The notes: generated by a model not told the origin, from the sequence alone. A stretch of 64,000 nucleotides of DNA from Bacillus sp. FJAT-18017 (GCF_001278805.1 NZ_CP012602.1:4741501-4805500); one strand, 5' to 3'. Shown: positions 9,649 to 18,362, counted from the stretch's first letter. A program made the numbers and translations.

Positions 9649-9662
9649 TGAAACGCCTTTCA
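9649..9662. promoter_or_regulatory. cre-like dyad upstream of kdgA
   Basis: TGAAA-CGCC-TTTCA has perfect 5-bp arms with a 4-bp centre, as in strong CcpA cre sites (TGAAA-GCGC-TTTCA), though the centre differs. It lies about 145 bp before kdgA and next to the GntR-type palindrome. Position fits catabolite control of the operon. Confidence 0.4.
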
Positions 9663-9670
9663 TACACACT

Positions 9671-9686
9671 TGTATACTAGCATACA
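9671..9686. promoter_or_regulatory. Palindromic operator candidate before kdgA (GntR/FadR type)
   Basis: TGTATACTAGCATACA is a dyad (TGTAT-N-CTAG-N-ATACA). Nearly the same sequence occurs before the second family 3 glycosidase (14745-14760) and a variant before the GPH symporter (16415-16437). The only nearby regulator is the FadR-type protein at 11924-12640, so it is the likely ligand. Confidence 0.7.
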
Positions 9687-9833
9687 TCAAAGTTTAATGC
9701 TAGTTATAATGATTATTTTTAACGAACTTTTTTCCCGACAGAAACTAGGAAAGGTTTCTTCCTTTATTGACCCCTGTTTAACCGATTCCTATCCTTTAAA
9801 AAAGGCTAACCTGCTGTCTAGATGAGGCAGATT

Positions 9834-9971
9834 ATGAATCAGGACAACTTTTTCAAAATACAGGACAGTTTTCAACCGATACAGGACAGGTTTCGGGCGA
9901 TTCAGGACAAATCCTATTCCATAGAAAAATCTCGCATCCTACAATCAGTTTTTTCTAAAAATCTGTGTTAA
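9834..9971 (+). other. 21-bp periodic repeat that reads as a 45-residue heptad peptide
   Basis: AGGACA recurs at 9841, 9862, 9883 and 9904, exactly 21 bp apart, with related sequence between. Read from the ATG at 9834 it gives a 45-residue frame in which I-Q-D-x-F-x-x repeats three to four times before a non-repeating tail ending in TAA at 9971. Upstream GAGG is a weak ribosome binding site. It may be a small coiled-coil peptide or a non-coding periodic element; I cannot tell which. Confidence 0.4.
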
Positions 9972-9989
9972 TGGATATTGTTGATATAT

Positions 9990-10110
9990 TCAATTGTTGG
10001 TTGGAGCGAAATCTCGTACGAAAATCCTCATATCCTCAATTATGTATCGCATAATTTCGCGCGAGAATTATTTATGGACGCTTTCCTTTAGGGAGCGAAA
10101 AGCAACATAG
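9990..10110. repeat. Degenerate intergenic repeat
   Basis: The stretch CGAAAATCCTCATAT...CGCATAATTTCGCGCGA...GCTTTCCTTTAGGGAGC matches, with many differences, the repeat at 53541-53612 (CGAAAATCCTCATTACG, GCGTAATTTCGTGCGA, GCTTTCCTTTGTGGAGC). Probably an old copy of the same dispersed family. Confidence 0.5.
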
Positions 10111-10219
10111 CCCAATTAATTATAAGGACAAGAACATACCCTTTTATGTGTTACCCTATAAACCCATTAGTAAGACAAACTGCTGATAACTTATAAAAAA
10201 GCCGTAAATCAGCTAAAAA

Positions 10220-10348
10220 ATGTCGTCCTTAAGGATTTCCGGGATTTTCGAATGCCTAGGCTATCAGGATTTAGCCTATTTTAGCAATACATATAAAAAA
10301 ATTACTGGAAAGACGCCTTATGAATTTCGGAAAAGCAACGAAACGTAG
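10220..10348 (+). pseudogene. Remnant of an AraC-family regulator, C-terminal HTH only
   Basis: The frame ends ECLGYQDLAYFSNTYKKITG followed by KTPYEFRK and a stop. That is the second helix-turn-helix and signature of an AraC/XylS protein (consensus GYxDxxYFxxxFKKxxGxTPxxYR). Only about 35 residues of the domain remain; no upstream part is found in any frame. The terminator at 10422-10452 probably belonged to it. A former regulator beside the hexuronate genes seems to have been deleted. Confidence 0.75.
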
Positions 10349-10421
10349 CATTCGGATATTTTCATACTCGCTGAATCAGTTAATCGGGGACATACTCCGT
10401 TTAAAAGGGGGAGAAATGTGG

Positions 10422-10452
10422 ACAGCCCAATAAATTTTATTGGGCTGTTTTA
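10422..10452. terminator. Bidirectional stem-loop terminator
   Basis: ACAGCCCAATAAA pairs with TTTTATTGGGCTGT and is followed by TTTTA on the + strand. It lies between the AraC remnant and the stop codon of the minus-strand flavoprotein gene. Confidence 0.75.
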
Positions 10453-10471
10453 GTGTTTAATTCCAAACAGT

Positions 10472-11794
10472 TTATCGTACGGCTGCTGAAGTAGCGAGAC
10501 TGTTTAATACAAGCTCACTTACTTTATAGGCGCTGGAGAATGAGAGTTCGGATAATTGGCCTTCACCTTCACACCAGTCTCCACAGAAGAATATGTTTCG
10601 GATAGGCATGAAGTAAATTGGCATCCCTTTTTGCGTCATATTGCACTTAATTTCCTGCACAACTGCTCTTTGGGATATCCGTGGGACGACCAATTGATCG
10701 CGCCAGCCAGGGAATTTTTTATCATAAAGCTGCTCAATGGTTTGTTTAAATCTTTCAATCGCCTCCTTATTGCCAAGGTCTGATTGATTCATGTAGGCAG
10801 TTGCCTGTAAGAGCTGGCCGCCTTCCGGTACGCACCCTTCATCATAATAAGAAAGGTCGGTCACAAACACCTTGTTTTTTGTATCGTAAATATATGTATA
10901 AGGGACATCAATCCGTTCCTTTAATCCAATATCATACACAAATACCACAGTTGGATTGTACTGGGCATATTGCTGAATCGCATGTTCAATTTTAGTTCCG
11001 GCAAAAAGCTTCATTAATTCTTTTGGCGGAATGGCAAAAACAAACTTTTCTGCCGTAACAGTATGCTCGCCAAGCTTTACCGCATTGACCCGGTCTCCCA
11101 GGACTTCCACTCCATCGACCTTGGCTTTAGTCTGAATTATGCCGCCATTTTCTTTAATAACCCGAACCAATTCATCAATCAATGCCTGCCATCCACCACC
11201 AATATAGGAAACTGGTTTAGACGTTTTAAAGAGGCTATTATAATAAGAAAAATAAACATCGGAAGGGATGTTCTCAGGCTCCCTGGTAAAGAAATTTGAG
11301 CTTGCCAGAGTAAGCATCATGTCCTTTACTTCCTGGTCAAGGCCGCGCGTTTCCATCCACTTTCCAATCGACATGTGCGGATGCCCTTTTTCTACATTAG
11401 TTAGCGTTTTCAAGACTTCAAACGCAAATTTGACTTTCCCTGCTTCAGAAAGGAGTTTTGTCCGAAATAGCCCTTTAATATTGGCAGGTACATCTGTTAA
11501 CTGGTCGCCAAGGTCATATTTTGCCTTTGTTGGGCTAAAATCGCGCCAATCAATGGTTAGCCCCAGCTCTTTTTCAATTTTTTTTAAAATTGAAACATCC
11601 CTTCCGTAAATGGCATGAGAACCAAAGTTAAAGGAAAAACCCTTAATTTTCAAGGTGACAGCTCTGCCTCCAAGATTTCCCCGTTCTAAAACAAGCACTT
11701 TCTTCCCCTGTTTTGAAAGCAAAGCAGCAGTCGATAACCCCGCTAACCCTCCTCCGACAATAACCGTATCAAAAGGTTGTTCAAATTTATTCAT
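10472..11794 (-). CDS. FAD-dependent oxidoreductase, phytoene desaturase-like
   Basis: 440 residues. The N terminus has the dinucleotide-binding motif DTVIVGGGLAGLSTAALL followed by VLERG, and the C terminus ends with NIFFCGDWCEGEG, the flavin-contact block of the amine oxidase/phytoene desaturase family. A cytoplasmic or peripheral membrane flavoprotein is expected. The substrate is unknown: no carotenoid genes are nearby. GGGGGAG lies 7 bases before the ATG at 11794, so the longer frame from 11815 is rejected. It stands alone between a terminator and the GntR gene, on the same strand but about 130 bp from it. Confidence 0.8.
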   Translation of the reverse strand: MNKFEQPFDTVIVGGGLAGLSTAALLSKQGKKVLVLERGNLGGRAVTLKIKGFSFNFGSHAIYGRDVSILKKIEKELGLTIDWRDFSPTKAKYDLGDQLTDVPANIKGLFRTKLLSEAGKVKFAFEVLKTLTNVEKGHPHMSIGKWMETRGLDQEVKDMMLTLASSNFFTREPENIPSDVYFSYYNSLFKTSKPVSYIGGGWQALIDELVRVIKENGGIIQTKAKVDGVEVLGDRVNAVKLGEHTVTAEKFVFAIPPKELMKLFAGTKIEHAIQQYAQYNPTVVFVYDIGLKERIDVPYTYIYDTKNKVFVTDLSYYDEGCVPEGGQLLQATAYMNQSDLGNKEAIERFKQTIEQLYDKKFPGWRDQLVVPRISQRAVVQEIKCNMTQKGMPIYFMPIRNIFFCGDWCEGEGQLSELSFSSAYKVSELVLNSLATSAAVR

Positions 11795-11913
11795 TTTGTA
11801 AGCTCCCCCATCCAAGTTGCTTAACCTTTATACTAAAATAACACCATGATTATAGTCTAAATCCAGAATTTGAAAAATTCAAATTTTCGGTTCCCAGTAA
11901 ATACAAAAAAAAC

Positions 11914-11937
11914 GGTACTCCTATTATAGGAATACCG
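11914..11937 (-). terminator. Terminator overlapping the end of the GntR gene
   Basis: On the minus strand GGTATTCCTA-TAATAGGAGTACC is followed by a run of eight T. The stem includes the stop codon of the regulator gene. Confidence 0.85.
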
Positions 11938-12640
11938 GTCTTGATGTTGGCAGTTCAAAGTAGTTCAAATAAGGGCTATCATCCCTGAACAAATCCTCCC
12001 AAAGAGGCATTGGTTCCAGTATGTGGCGTCTTGCGATTTCTTCTGCAGATTCACATTCCTTATTTTCAATAATCTCGACAATTCTTTCATGTTGGGCAAT
12101 AGCATCATCAAAATTATGCTGCATCTCGGATAATAGCCTTATTCTATTATAATGAGTGCTAATTCGGGTAATAGCAGCCCAGACATTTTCTTTCTTATTT
12201 CCTTCAAAAATAGTTCTGTGGAATTCTTTATCCAGCCTATGAAACTCCCTCTCGGAACCTTTCTGTCCAACCAATTCCTTTTGGAGGGCTACATTCTTTT
12301 TCAAATCAAAAAGGTTCGGAATGGGAAAGGATTCACAAGAAAGCTTAAGAATTTCCCGTTCCAAAGTAAATCTCATAAAGGAAGCTTCCATTATTAGCTG
12401 AGGCTTGATTTTAGAAATATACGTTCCTACTTGCGGAAATACCTCGACCAAATGTTCCTCACGAAGTTTCGCAAGCACTTCCCTGATAGGAGTTCTTGAA
12501 ATCTGAAGAGCTTCCGCCAATTCTATTTCGCTAATGGACTTCCCTGGTTCAAGCTCAAGTGACATAATGGAATCCTTAATCACTCTATATGAATATTCCT
12601 TAATATTTTCACCAGGCAGTCTTGGTGATAGTGTAACCAT
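11924..12640 (-). CDS. GntR-family regulator, FadR subgroup (probable hexuronate regulator)
   Basis: About 238 residues. The N-terminal winged helix reads SISEIELAEALQISRTPIREVLAKLREEHLVEV, the classic GntR recognition region at about 35-70, followed by an all-helical FCD ligand domain with the expected metal/ligand histidines (HRTIF, HERIVEI, RRHI). The GTG at 12652 has no spacer from GGGGAG, so the ATG at 12640 is preferred. Lying between two groups of hexuronate genes, and with shared palindromes before their promoters, it is most likely a UxuR/KdgR/ExuR-type repressor released by a hexuronate intermediate. Direct evidence for the ligand is absent. Confidence 0.8.
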   Translation of the reverse strand: MVTLSPRLPGENIKEYSYRVIKDSIMSLELEPGKSISEIELAEALQISRTPIREVLAKLREEHLVEVFPQVGTYISKIKPQLIMEASFMRFTLEREILKLSCESFPIPNLFDLKKNVALQKELVGQKGSEREFHRLDKEFHRTIFEGNKKENVWAAITRISTHYNRIRLLSEMQHNFDDAIAQHERIVEIIENKECESAEEIARRHILEPMPLWEDLFRDDSPYLNYFELPTSRPVFL

Positions 12641-12774
12641 GCGTTTTTGCACTCCCCATTTTATATACCATTGCTATAACCAATGATAGCATTCTCCCGT
12701 AAATCAAACAATAAGTTACCTAAATATCTTATCTATCTGTTAAAAAACAACAAAATTCAAACACATAACTTTAC

Positions 12775-12817
12775 AAAAAAGGACCATTCACCCAACCAAT
12801 TGAGGAATGATCCTTTA
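12775..12817 (-). terminator. Terminator after the second family 3 glycosidase
   Basis: On the minus strand AAAGGATCATTC pairs with GAATGGTCCTTT and is followed by TTTTG. It separates the glycosidase from the GntR gene. Confidence 0.8.
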
Positions 12818-12843
12818 ATATGCTTCACCTATAGCAAAACTTC

Positions 12844-14604
12844 TTAAATCCGTGTATCAATAAAACCGCAGAATGCATCTACTGGGCTTTCACCTTTGAA
12901 TTCGGATTTGCCCATCAGCTTATCTACTAGCAGTTCTAGCGTTTGCTTTCTGCTGTCATACGTATTGATGTATGTTTTAACTTGTGGTACATCCGCCAAA
13001 TGGTAAGGGTATTGAACAGATACAAAGATAGTCGGCAATTCATGTACATAGAAAGGAATATCCGGAGTACCTTTACTTGCCGGCCATACGATTCTTTGTA
13101 CGGTTCCTGGGTTGACGTTTGCAATATTGATAACAAGGTCGTAGTTATCTGTCAACTCCGTAATTGGACGCTTCTGAGCATAAACATTGGCAATTGCTGC
13201 TCCTCTTTCTTCTTCAGGAAGCTTCATAATTCTTTCTTCTGTCGATTCCCAAACCATTACGTCGAAGCCTTGTGCCTCAAGCAATTCTTTCATGATATCG
13301 ACCGCTTTTTCTTTGCTTCCGATCAATGCGCCGAATCCGCCTGCTACACCTTTTACATCTACCAATAGGACGCGCTTGTATTTTTCAGGAGTGATTGGCC
13401 AAATATCTTGCTTGTCCTTAACCAAAGTGATTGCTCTGTCAGCAACTTCCTTGAACAATGCTTTGTTCTCAGGAAGGCCAATTTTAGCAAGAGCTTCTTC
13501 TTTTGGAGGAAGAATTTCTGTTTTAGCCTTCTTATGAAGTCCGAGCTTTGCTTTCAAGCCAAGAATACGAGTTAGTGCTTCTTCAAGACGCTCGTCTGTA
13601 AGGATTCCGTTTTTATAACCATCCATCATGTAGCCGAAGTCTTCGTCTGGATCGTTGAAGAACAAGAATAGGTCACAGCCTGCAGCAATAGATGTTGGAA
13701 GAAGTTCACTTCTCTTCATTGCCCCTGTCAAGCCAAGCATGTGGCTCGCATCTGTTACAACAACACCATTAAAGCCTAATTTGCCGCGAAGCAAGTCAGT
13801 TGTAATTTCTTTTGAAAGTGTAGCTGGCATTAGCTCTTCATCTTTCACGTCTGGGTTAAAATGTCTTTCATATGAAGGCAGGTGGATATGTCCAGCCATA
13901 ATGGATGGAAGTCCAGCATCGATAAGGCCTTTGTAAACCTTACCGAATGTTTTATCCCATTCTTCAGTTGAAAGGCTGTTTACACTGAAAGATAAGTGCT
14001 GATCACGCTCGTCAATACCGTCCCCAGGCCAGTGCTTAGCTGCAGGAGCGATTCCGCTTTCCTGGATACCTTTCATGTAAGCAAGGCTCATCTCGAGAAC
14101 TTTGTCTGGATCAGATGAGAATGAACGAGTAGAGATGATCGGGTTGCGCCAGTTGTAGTTAATATCTACGATTGGAGCGAAACTCCAGTTACAGCCAATT
14201 GCTGATGCTTCAACACCAGAAACACGGCCCATTTCATAAGCCCATTTTGGATCATTCGTTGCAGCAATTTTAACTTCAACGCCGACTTCAGTACCATCTG
14301 TACAAGCACCGTTTCCGCCTGCTTCAGTGTTTGCTGCAATCAGCAAAGGAATTTTACTTTTTTCTTGAAGAATCCTGTTTTGCTCGTATACTTCCTCTGC
14401 TTTGCCAGGGTTATAACGAACAGCCCCGATATGATAGTTGTTAACCATTTCAGTCAAGTATTCTTCGGTACGGCTTGAACCCATGTTTACGAATAACTGT
14501 CCAATTTTCTCTTCCAGATTCATGGACCCAATGGTTTCTTCAACCCATTTAATGTCCTCATCAGTGAGGTTATAAGGTACTGCTTTTAAATCTACCTTTG
14601 CCAA
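12844..14604 (-). CDS. Glycoside hydrolase family 3 protein (beta-N-acetylhexosaminidase-like), copy 2
   Basis: 586 residues, no signal peptide. The same architecture as copy 1: KHWPGDG at 190-196, D-Q-H at 201-203, and the nucleophile in VVTDASHML (Asp285), then an alpha/beta C-terminal domain. The two paralogues align along their whole length. Both replace the NagZ KHFPGHG histidine by Asp. The start is TTG, with AAGGAGC 7 bases before it. A GntR-type palindrome lies upstream at 14745-14760, and the GPH symporter is the next gene upstream. Likely hydrolyses imported glycosides inside the cell; terminal sugar not known. Confidence 0.85.
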   Translation of the reverse strand: MAKVDLKAVPYNLTDEDIKWVEETIGSMNLEEKIGQLFVNMGSSRTEEYLTEMVNNYHIGAVRYNPGKAEEVYEQNRILQEKSKIPLLIAANTEAGGNGACTDGTEVGVEVKIAATNDPKWAYEMGRVSGVEASAIGCNWSFAPIVDINYNWRNPIISTRSFSSDPDKVLEMSLAYMKGIQESGIAPAAKHWPGDGIDERDQHLSFSVNSLSTEEWDKTFGKVYKGLIDAGLPSIMAGHIHLPSYERHFNPDVKDEELMPATLSKEITTDLLRGKLGFNGVVVTDASHMLGLTGAMKRSELLPTSIAAGCDLFLFFNDPDEDFGYMMDGYKNGILTDERLEEALTRILGLKAKLGLHKKAKTEILPPKEEALAKIGLPENKALFKEVADRAITLVKDKQDIWPITPEKYKRVLLVDVKGVAGGFGALIGSKEKAVDIMKELLEAQGFDVMVWESTEERIMKLPEEERGAAIANVYAQKRPITELTDNYDLVINIANVNPGTVQRIVWPASKGTPDIPFYVHELPTIFVSVQYPYHLADVPQVKTYINTYDSRKQTLELLVDKLMGKSEFKGESPVDAFCGFIDTRI

Positions 14605-14744
14605 GATTATCGCTCCTTTACAAATTAACGTTCAACGATCAACTGCTTAAAATAGGTTTTCCAGCCGATTACTCCGGTATACTAAAACGTAAAACCAATT
14701 TAGGCAACTGATGAACCGCCCTATATATTGTATAGGTTTTCATT

Positions 14745-14760
14745 GGTATACTAGCATACA
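14745..14760. promoter_or_regulatory. Palindromic operator candidate before glycosidase copy 2
   Basis: GGTATACTAGCATACA differs by one base from the kdgA-upstream dyad at 9671-9686. A further half-like TATACTA occurs at about 14680. Placed about 140 bp before the TTG start. Confidence 0.7.
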
Positions 14761-14795
14761 AGTTAAACGTGAAACAAGTATTTATTATTATGGAA

Positions 14796-14825
14796 GAAGA
14801 TAGCTGCACAATCGCAACTATCTTC
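14796..14825 (-). terminator. Terminator after the GPH symporter gene
   Basis: On the minus strand GAAGATAG-TTGCGATTGTGCAG-CTATCTTC forms a stem with internal TGC/GCA pairing. The following tract is A/T-rich rather than pure T. Confidence 0.7.
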
Positions 14826-14834
14826 CTAATTTCA

Positions 14835-16208
14835 TTATTTTCTTTCAGCGCGCTTTGCTGCTAGATCTTCAGCCAATTGAACAGTGCGCTTTTTGTTTAA
14901 CGGATATAGGAACACCATGATTAAGAATACAAGAGCAAATGTGAGTGCAGGAACTAATGTACCGAGAGTATGAATTCCTGAAAGAGTTTCAGATGTTTGT
15001 TCAGCAAGTTTGGGATTATAGCCTGCTGCAGCAATCGCAGCACCGCCGACACCACCTGCTACAGCCTGGCCAATTTTGCGGGCCATAGAATAGATAGAGT
15101 AAACTGTCGCATCTTCGCGAAGGCCTGTTAAATATTCATGATAGTCGATAACGTCAGTCACGAACGCCCAAACAACAAGGTTGAATATACCGTAACCAAT
15201 CATAGCAACTGCCAGGATGGCAATAAACGTCGTTGCTGTAATATTTGGAAGGAGATATAGGATTCCGTATATAACAGCTGCCACCAATAAGCCGCCAGAA
15301 GCAACTTCTTTTTTACCAAATTTCTTAACTAGCGGACCAACAAATGGCATTGCAACAAATACTGCTAGAGCTTGAAGAAGTCCAACCATACTTAATGCTT
15401 TTGCATTTTCAAAATAATCCTTAAACAGGTAAACGTTTACAGTTCCAATTAACATAAACACAATCATGAACGACAAAGCGGCGACAAGGAACACCATTAG
15501 TGGCTTGTTTTTCAAAAGGCCTTTCATTGTTGTATTCAAATTTAACTTTTGCTTGTTTGTCTCATCCATTACAATACGTTCTGTAGTCAAATTATAGCAG
15601 GCCAGGTAACACGCGATTGCCAATCCGCCGAAAATTAGCGCAGCCAGCAGGAAGCGATCGGCGTCTGCCTTATTATTAACAAATAGAATCATCGGTCCAA
15701 CTACGTTAATAACTAAACCAGCCATTTGCATTCCAGCTGTTCTCCAGCTTGATAATGCAGTACGTTCAACAGGATCGGCTGTAATAACAGAAGCCATCGA
15801 ACCATAAGGAATATTGACAGTAGAGTACAAAGTTCCCCAAACAATATACGTTACATAAGCATAGGCTAGATAAAATCCTTCAGACTGTCCTGGAATATAA
15901 ACGAACATTAGAATACCAGTAAACACAAGCGGGAAAGACATCCTTAGAATCCATGGCCTAAACTTTCCGTTTTTCCCTGCTTTCCTTGTATCGATAAAGC
16001 GGCCCCATGCTACGTCAGCCACTGCATCCCACAAACGCGCAATCGCGAATAACACGCCGACCGCTGCCGGATTCAAACCGAAAATATCTGTATAAAATAC
16101 CATCAAGAATGCTGCTACAAGTATGAAGAAGAAGTCATTCCCGAAATCACCAAACATATAACCCAATTTGTCTCTCATACCGAATGGGCGAACTTTTTTA
16201 TCACTCAT
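14835..16208 (-). CDS. GPH-family sugar:cation symporter (probable hexuronide transporter)
   Basis: 457 residues with about 12 membrane segments. The N terminus DKLGYMFGDFGNDF and the loop RLWDAVADVAWGRFIDTRKAGKNGKFRPW are hallmarks of the glycoside-pentoside-hexuronide symporters (MelB, YjmB, UidB group). It would import hexuronides or related glycosides with Na+ or H+. GAGGTGAG precedes the ATG at 16208; the GTG at 16217 overlaps it. It sits upstream of glycosidase copy 2, with its own promoter region holding a doubled TATACTAG palindrome at 16415-16437. B. subtilis keeps YjmB beside uxaC, which supports a role in uronate or uronide uptake. Confidence 0.88.
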   Translation of the reverse strand: MSDKKVRPFGMRDKLGYMFGDFGNDFFFILVAAFLMVFYTDIFGLNPAAVGVLFAIARLWDAVADVAWGRFIDTRKAGKNGKFRPWILRMSFPLVFTGILMFVYIPGQSEGFYLAYAYVTYIVWGTLYSTVNIPYGSMASVITADPVERTALSSWRTAGMQMAGLVINVVGPMILFVNNKADADRFLLAALIFGGLAIACYLACYNLTTERIVMDETNKQKLNLNTTMKGLLKNKPLMVFLVAALSFMIVFMLIGTVNVYLFKDYFENAKALSMVGLLQALAVFVAMPFVGPLVKKFGKKEVASGGLLVAAVIYGILYLLPNITATTFIAILAVAMIGYGIFNLVVWAFVTDVIDYHEYLTGLREDATVYSIYSMARKIGQAVAGGVGGAAIAAAGYNPKLAEQTSETLSGIHTLGTLVPALTFALVFLIMVFLYPLNKKRTVQLAEDLAAKRAERK

Positions 16209-16640
16209 GTTTCTCACCTCAAAATAAGAATGTGTTCAATAATAGCGCTTTTTGAATCCTGTGAAGCTTTAAAAAGGAAATGAAGAATTAGTATTGCAGT
16301 ATACCCTTCTTTAGATGCCTCAGGTTAATTGTCTGTATAGTTATTTGTTAACCTGATATTAATATTCAAAGAATTCTAGTAGAATTCCGGGTATGAGAAT
16401 TTCCTCCCTCACTCGTTATACTAGTATACTAGCATCCCTTGTATACGTTTGCAAGAAAAAAGTGAAACCGGTAACAATTTGTTCAAAACTTTAGGTTTTT
16501 TATTTCCATCTTTCTTTTTTTTCTTGCATTATATTAGTTTTTTACTATCTTAGTTGTAAAAACTATTCTTATCTACTTGGTAACGCTGACAAAATAAGTT
16601 TCAGGTAGGCTTTCTTCCTTGATAATCGAATTCACGTCAA
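16209..16640. other. Leader region of the symporter gene
   Basis: 432 bases without a gene. It holds the operator candidate at 16415-16437 and a second GTATAC at 16441. The rest is T-rich and nothing further is recognised; a possible GCGCTTTTT motif at 16236-16244 is too short to call. Confidence 0.5.
16415..16437. promoter_or_regulatory. Doubled TATACTAG operator candidate before the symporter
   Basis: Two overlapping copies of TATACTAG (starting at 16418 and 16426) give a palindromic core TATACTAGTATA and continue into CTAGCATCC. It resembles the dyads at 9671 and 14745, with an imperfect right arm. Confidence 0.6.
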
Positions 16641-16665
16641 TAAAAAAACCACTTTTCAGTGGTTT
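16641..16665 (-). terminator. Terminator after the MATE gene
   Basis: On the minus strand AAACCACT-GAAA-AGTGGTTT is followed by TTTTATTG. Begins at the stop codon. Confidence 0.9.
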
Positions 16666-18038
16666 CATGTGTTAACAGTTTGTATGGAATGATCAACAAA
16701 GCTTTTCTTTTCCCATGCCCGGCTTTTCCATCTGAAGTACATAACAATTCCGCGGAACCATTCATCAAATATGAATGCAATCCAGATACCAGAAAGACCG
16801 AAATCCATAGTAATTCCAAGGAAGTATCCTAATGGAACACTTATTGCCCACATGGACAGGAAGGCCATTTTGACAGGAAAATTGACATCACCAGCCGCTC
16901 GGAGCGCACTAATAATTACCATATTAAATGTTCGCCCTGGCTCCAGAATAAGGCATAGCAGCAAAAGCTTAGCTCCTTCCTGGATAATAGCTTTATTGTC
17001 AGTAAAAATGCCTAAAAGCGGTTCCCTAATTAAAACAATCGGAATAACCGAGACAATCGTCAACATCAGGCTCAGCCTAAGGCTTTTCAAGAGGCGGCGG
17101 TATGCCCCATCAAAATCCCCTGCACCAACTTTATAGCCAATCAGAATTTGCGTCCCCTGCCCCAGAGACATGCCAAACAGCATCATGAAGGACATAATAT
17201 TCCATGTATAAACCCTAGTTGTAAGTGCCATCGCGCCAATAAGGGCAATAATTGCAGTCATTGCCATTTGGCTTGTATTATACATAAGGTTTTCACCAGC
17301 AGACGGGATGCCAATCCTAAGGATTTTTTTAATATAGGAGAGATTGAAGCTGGTATAATCATTCTGTCTTATTTTGAAAGGCAGGCGTTGATACATAATC
17401 CAGAAGATAAGCCCTACAGCAATCAATCGGCTAAGTGCCGTTGAAATGGCTACACCCTGGATACCCAGCTGAGGAATCCCGAATAAGCCATAAATGAACA
17501 AACTGTTTCCTATAAGATGGATGATGTTCATTAAAACAGAAATAAACATAGCTTCTTTTGTAAAACCGTTCGCACGTAGAATCGAGGACACTGTTACAAG
17601 CAAAGCTTGGGAAAACAGAGTTGCACCGACAATCAGCAAATATTGTTCTGCAAGCGTATGGATTTCCGGAGTTAGCTGAAATAAGCTTAAAAATTGATTC
17701 CTGAATAAGACAACCAATGAGCTGACAACAAGCCCAAAAATGAGGTTCAAGGAAATAGAAACGCCAGAGATTCTCCTGGCCTCCTTGATGAGTCCTGCCC
17801 CCAGATTTTGCGAGATGAGAACAGTCGTCCCGGTCGCCACGAACTGGAATACCAGAATAGCAAAGAAAACCAGCTGGTTCGCGACTCCTACAGCTGCAAC
17901 TGCTTCATCCGAAACATAAGCAAGCATAAACGTATCGGTGCTGCCCATTAATATATATAAAAATGATTCTATGAATATCGGCCATGTTAAGGTAAATAGG
18001 CCAGGCTCGATGAAGGCCTTTTTCTGTACTGCCTGCAT
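16665..18038 (-). CDS. MATE-family efflux transporter
   Basis: 457 residues with 12 predicted membrane segments in two related halves, the usual MATE length. The first segment block TLTWPIFIESFLYILMGSTDTFML and the mid-helix pattern NIIHLIGNSLFIYG are typical. It is expected to export cationic drugs or metabolites in exchange for Na+ or H+. AAGGG precedes the ATG by 7 bases. No regulator is adjacent and it stands as a single-gene unit with its own terminator. Confidence 0.88.
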   Translation of the reverse strand: MQAVQKKAFIEPGLFTLTWPIFIESFLYILMGSTDTFMLAYVSDEAVAAVGVANQLVFFAILVFQFVATGTTVLISQNLGAGLIKEARRISGVSISLNLIFGLVVSSLVVLFRNQFLSLFQLTPEIHTLAEQYLLIVGATLFSQALLVTVSSILRANGFTKEAMFISVLMNIIHLIGNSLFIYGLFGIPQLGIQGVAISTALSRLIAVGLIFWIMYQRLPFKIRQNDYTSFNLSYIKKILRIGIPSAGENLMYNTSQMAMTAIIALIGAMALTTRVYTWNIMSFMMLFGMSLGQGTQILIGYKVGAGDFDGAYRRLLKSLRLSLMLTIVSVIPIVLIREPLLGIFTDNKAIIQEGAKLLLLCLILEPGRTFNMVIISALRAAGDVNFPVKMAFLSMWAISVPLGYFLGITMDFGLSGIWIAFIFDEWFRGIVMYFRWKSRAWEKKSFVDHSIQTVNT

Positions 18039-18094
18039 TACATTTCCCTTCTTTCAACACGCAGCTTAGCGCATTTATTGGATAAGGCGAATCC

Positions 18095-18210
18095 TCCTTC
18101 AGTGGGATTTTTCACTGATGATTAGTTTCTCAAAGCCCATTGATTTTCCTTAGAGCTAAACCCCGAAGAACAATCACAATTAATTCAATCGGACCTTCAA
18201 GTTGAAAACA
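18095..18210. repeat. Dispersed intergenic repeat, copy 1
   Basis: CAGTGGGATTTTTCACTG hairpin, then AGAGCT-type and AATCGGACCTT blocks. The same succession (ATCAGC-TATTTTT-GCTGAT, GAGCCCGATTGATTTT, AATCGGACCTT) occurs at 46573-46690. The two copies are clearly related though diverged. Non-coding. Confidence 0.65.
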
Positions 18211-18320
18211 TACAAACCTATATTACTCTTTTTCAAAAAGATGTCTATAGGCAATTTTCATTAAAGAAACAGCGCGTACGCCTTGTTGACAAATAACGGG
18301 CCTGCGCCGTAAATAACGCA

Positions 18321-18357
18321 GAAAGTGTCAGGAACTTTAATAAGTCCTGACACTTTC
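18321..18357 (-). terminator. Stem-loop after the ABC exporter gene
   Basis: GAAAGTGTCAGGA pairs with TCCTGACACTTTC across an 11-base loop. It directly follows the stop on the minus strand. The U-tract is poor, so termination strength is uncertain. Confidence 0.7.
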
Positions 18358-18362
18358 ATTCA

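Noticed and set aside
9834..9971. CRISPR-like spacing (21-bp repeats)
   Set aside because: Repeats are only 6-8 bp long, with short related sequence between, and only four copies; not a CRISPR.
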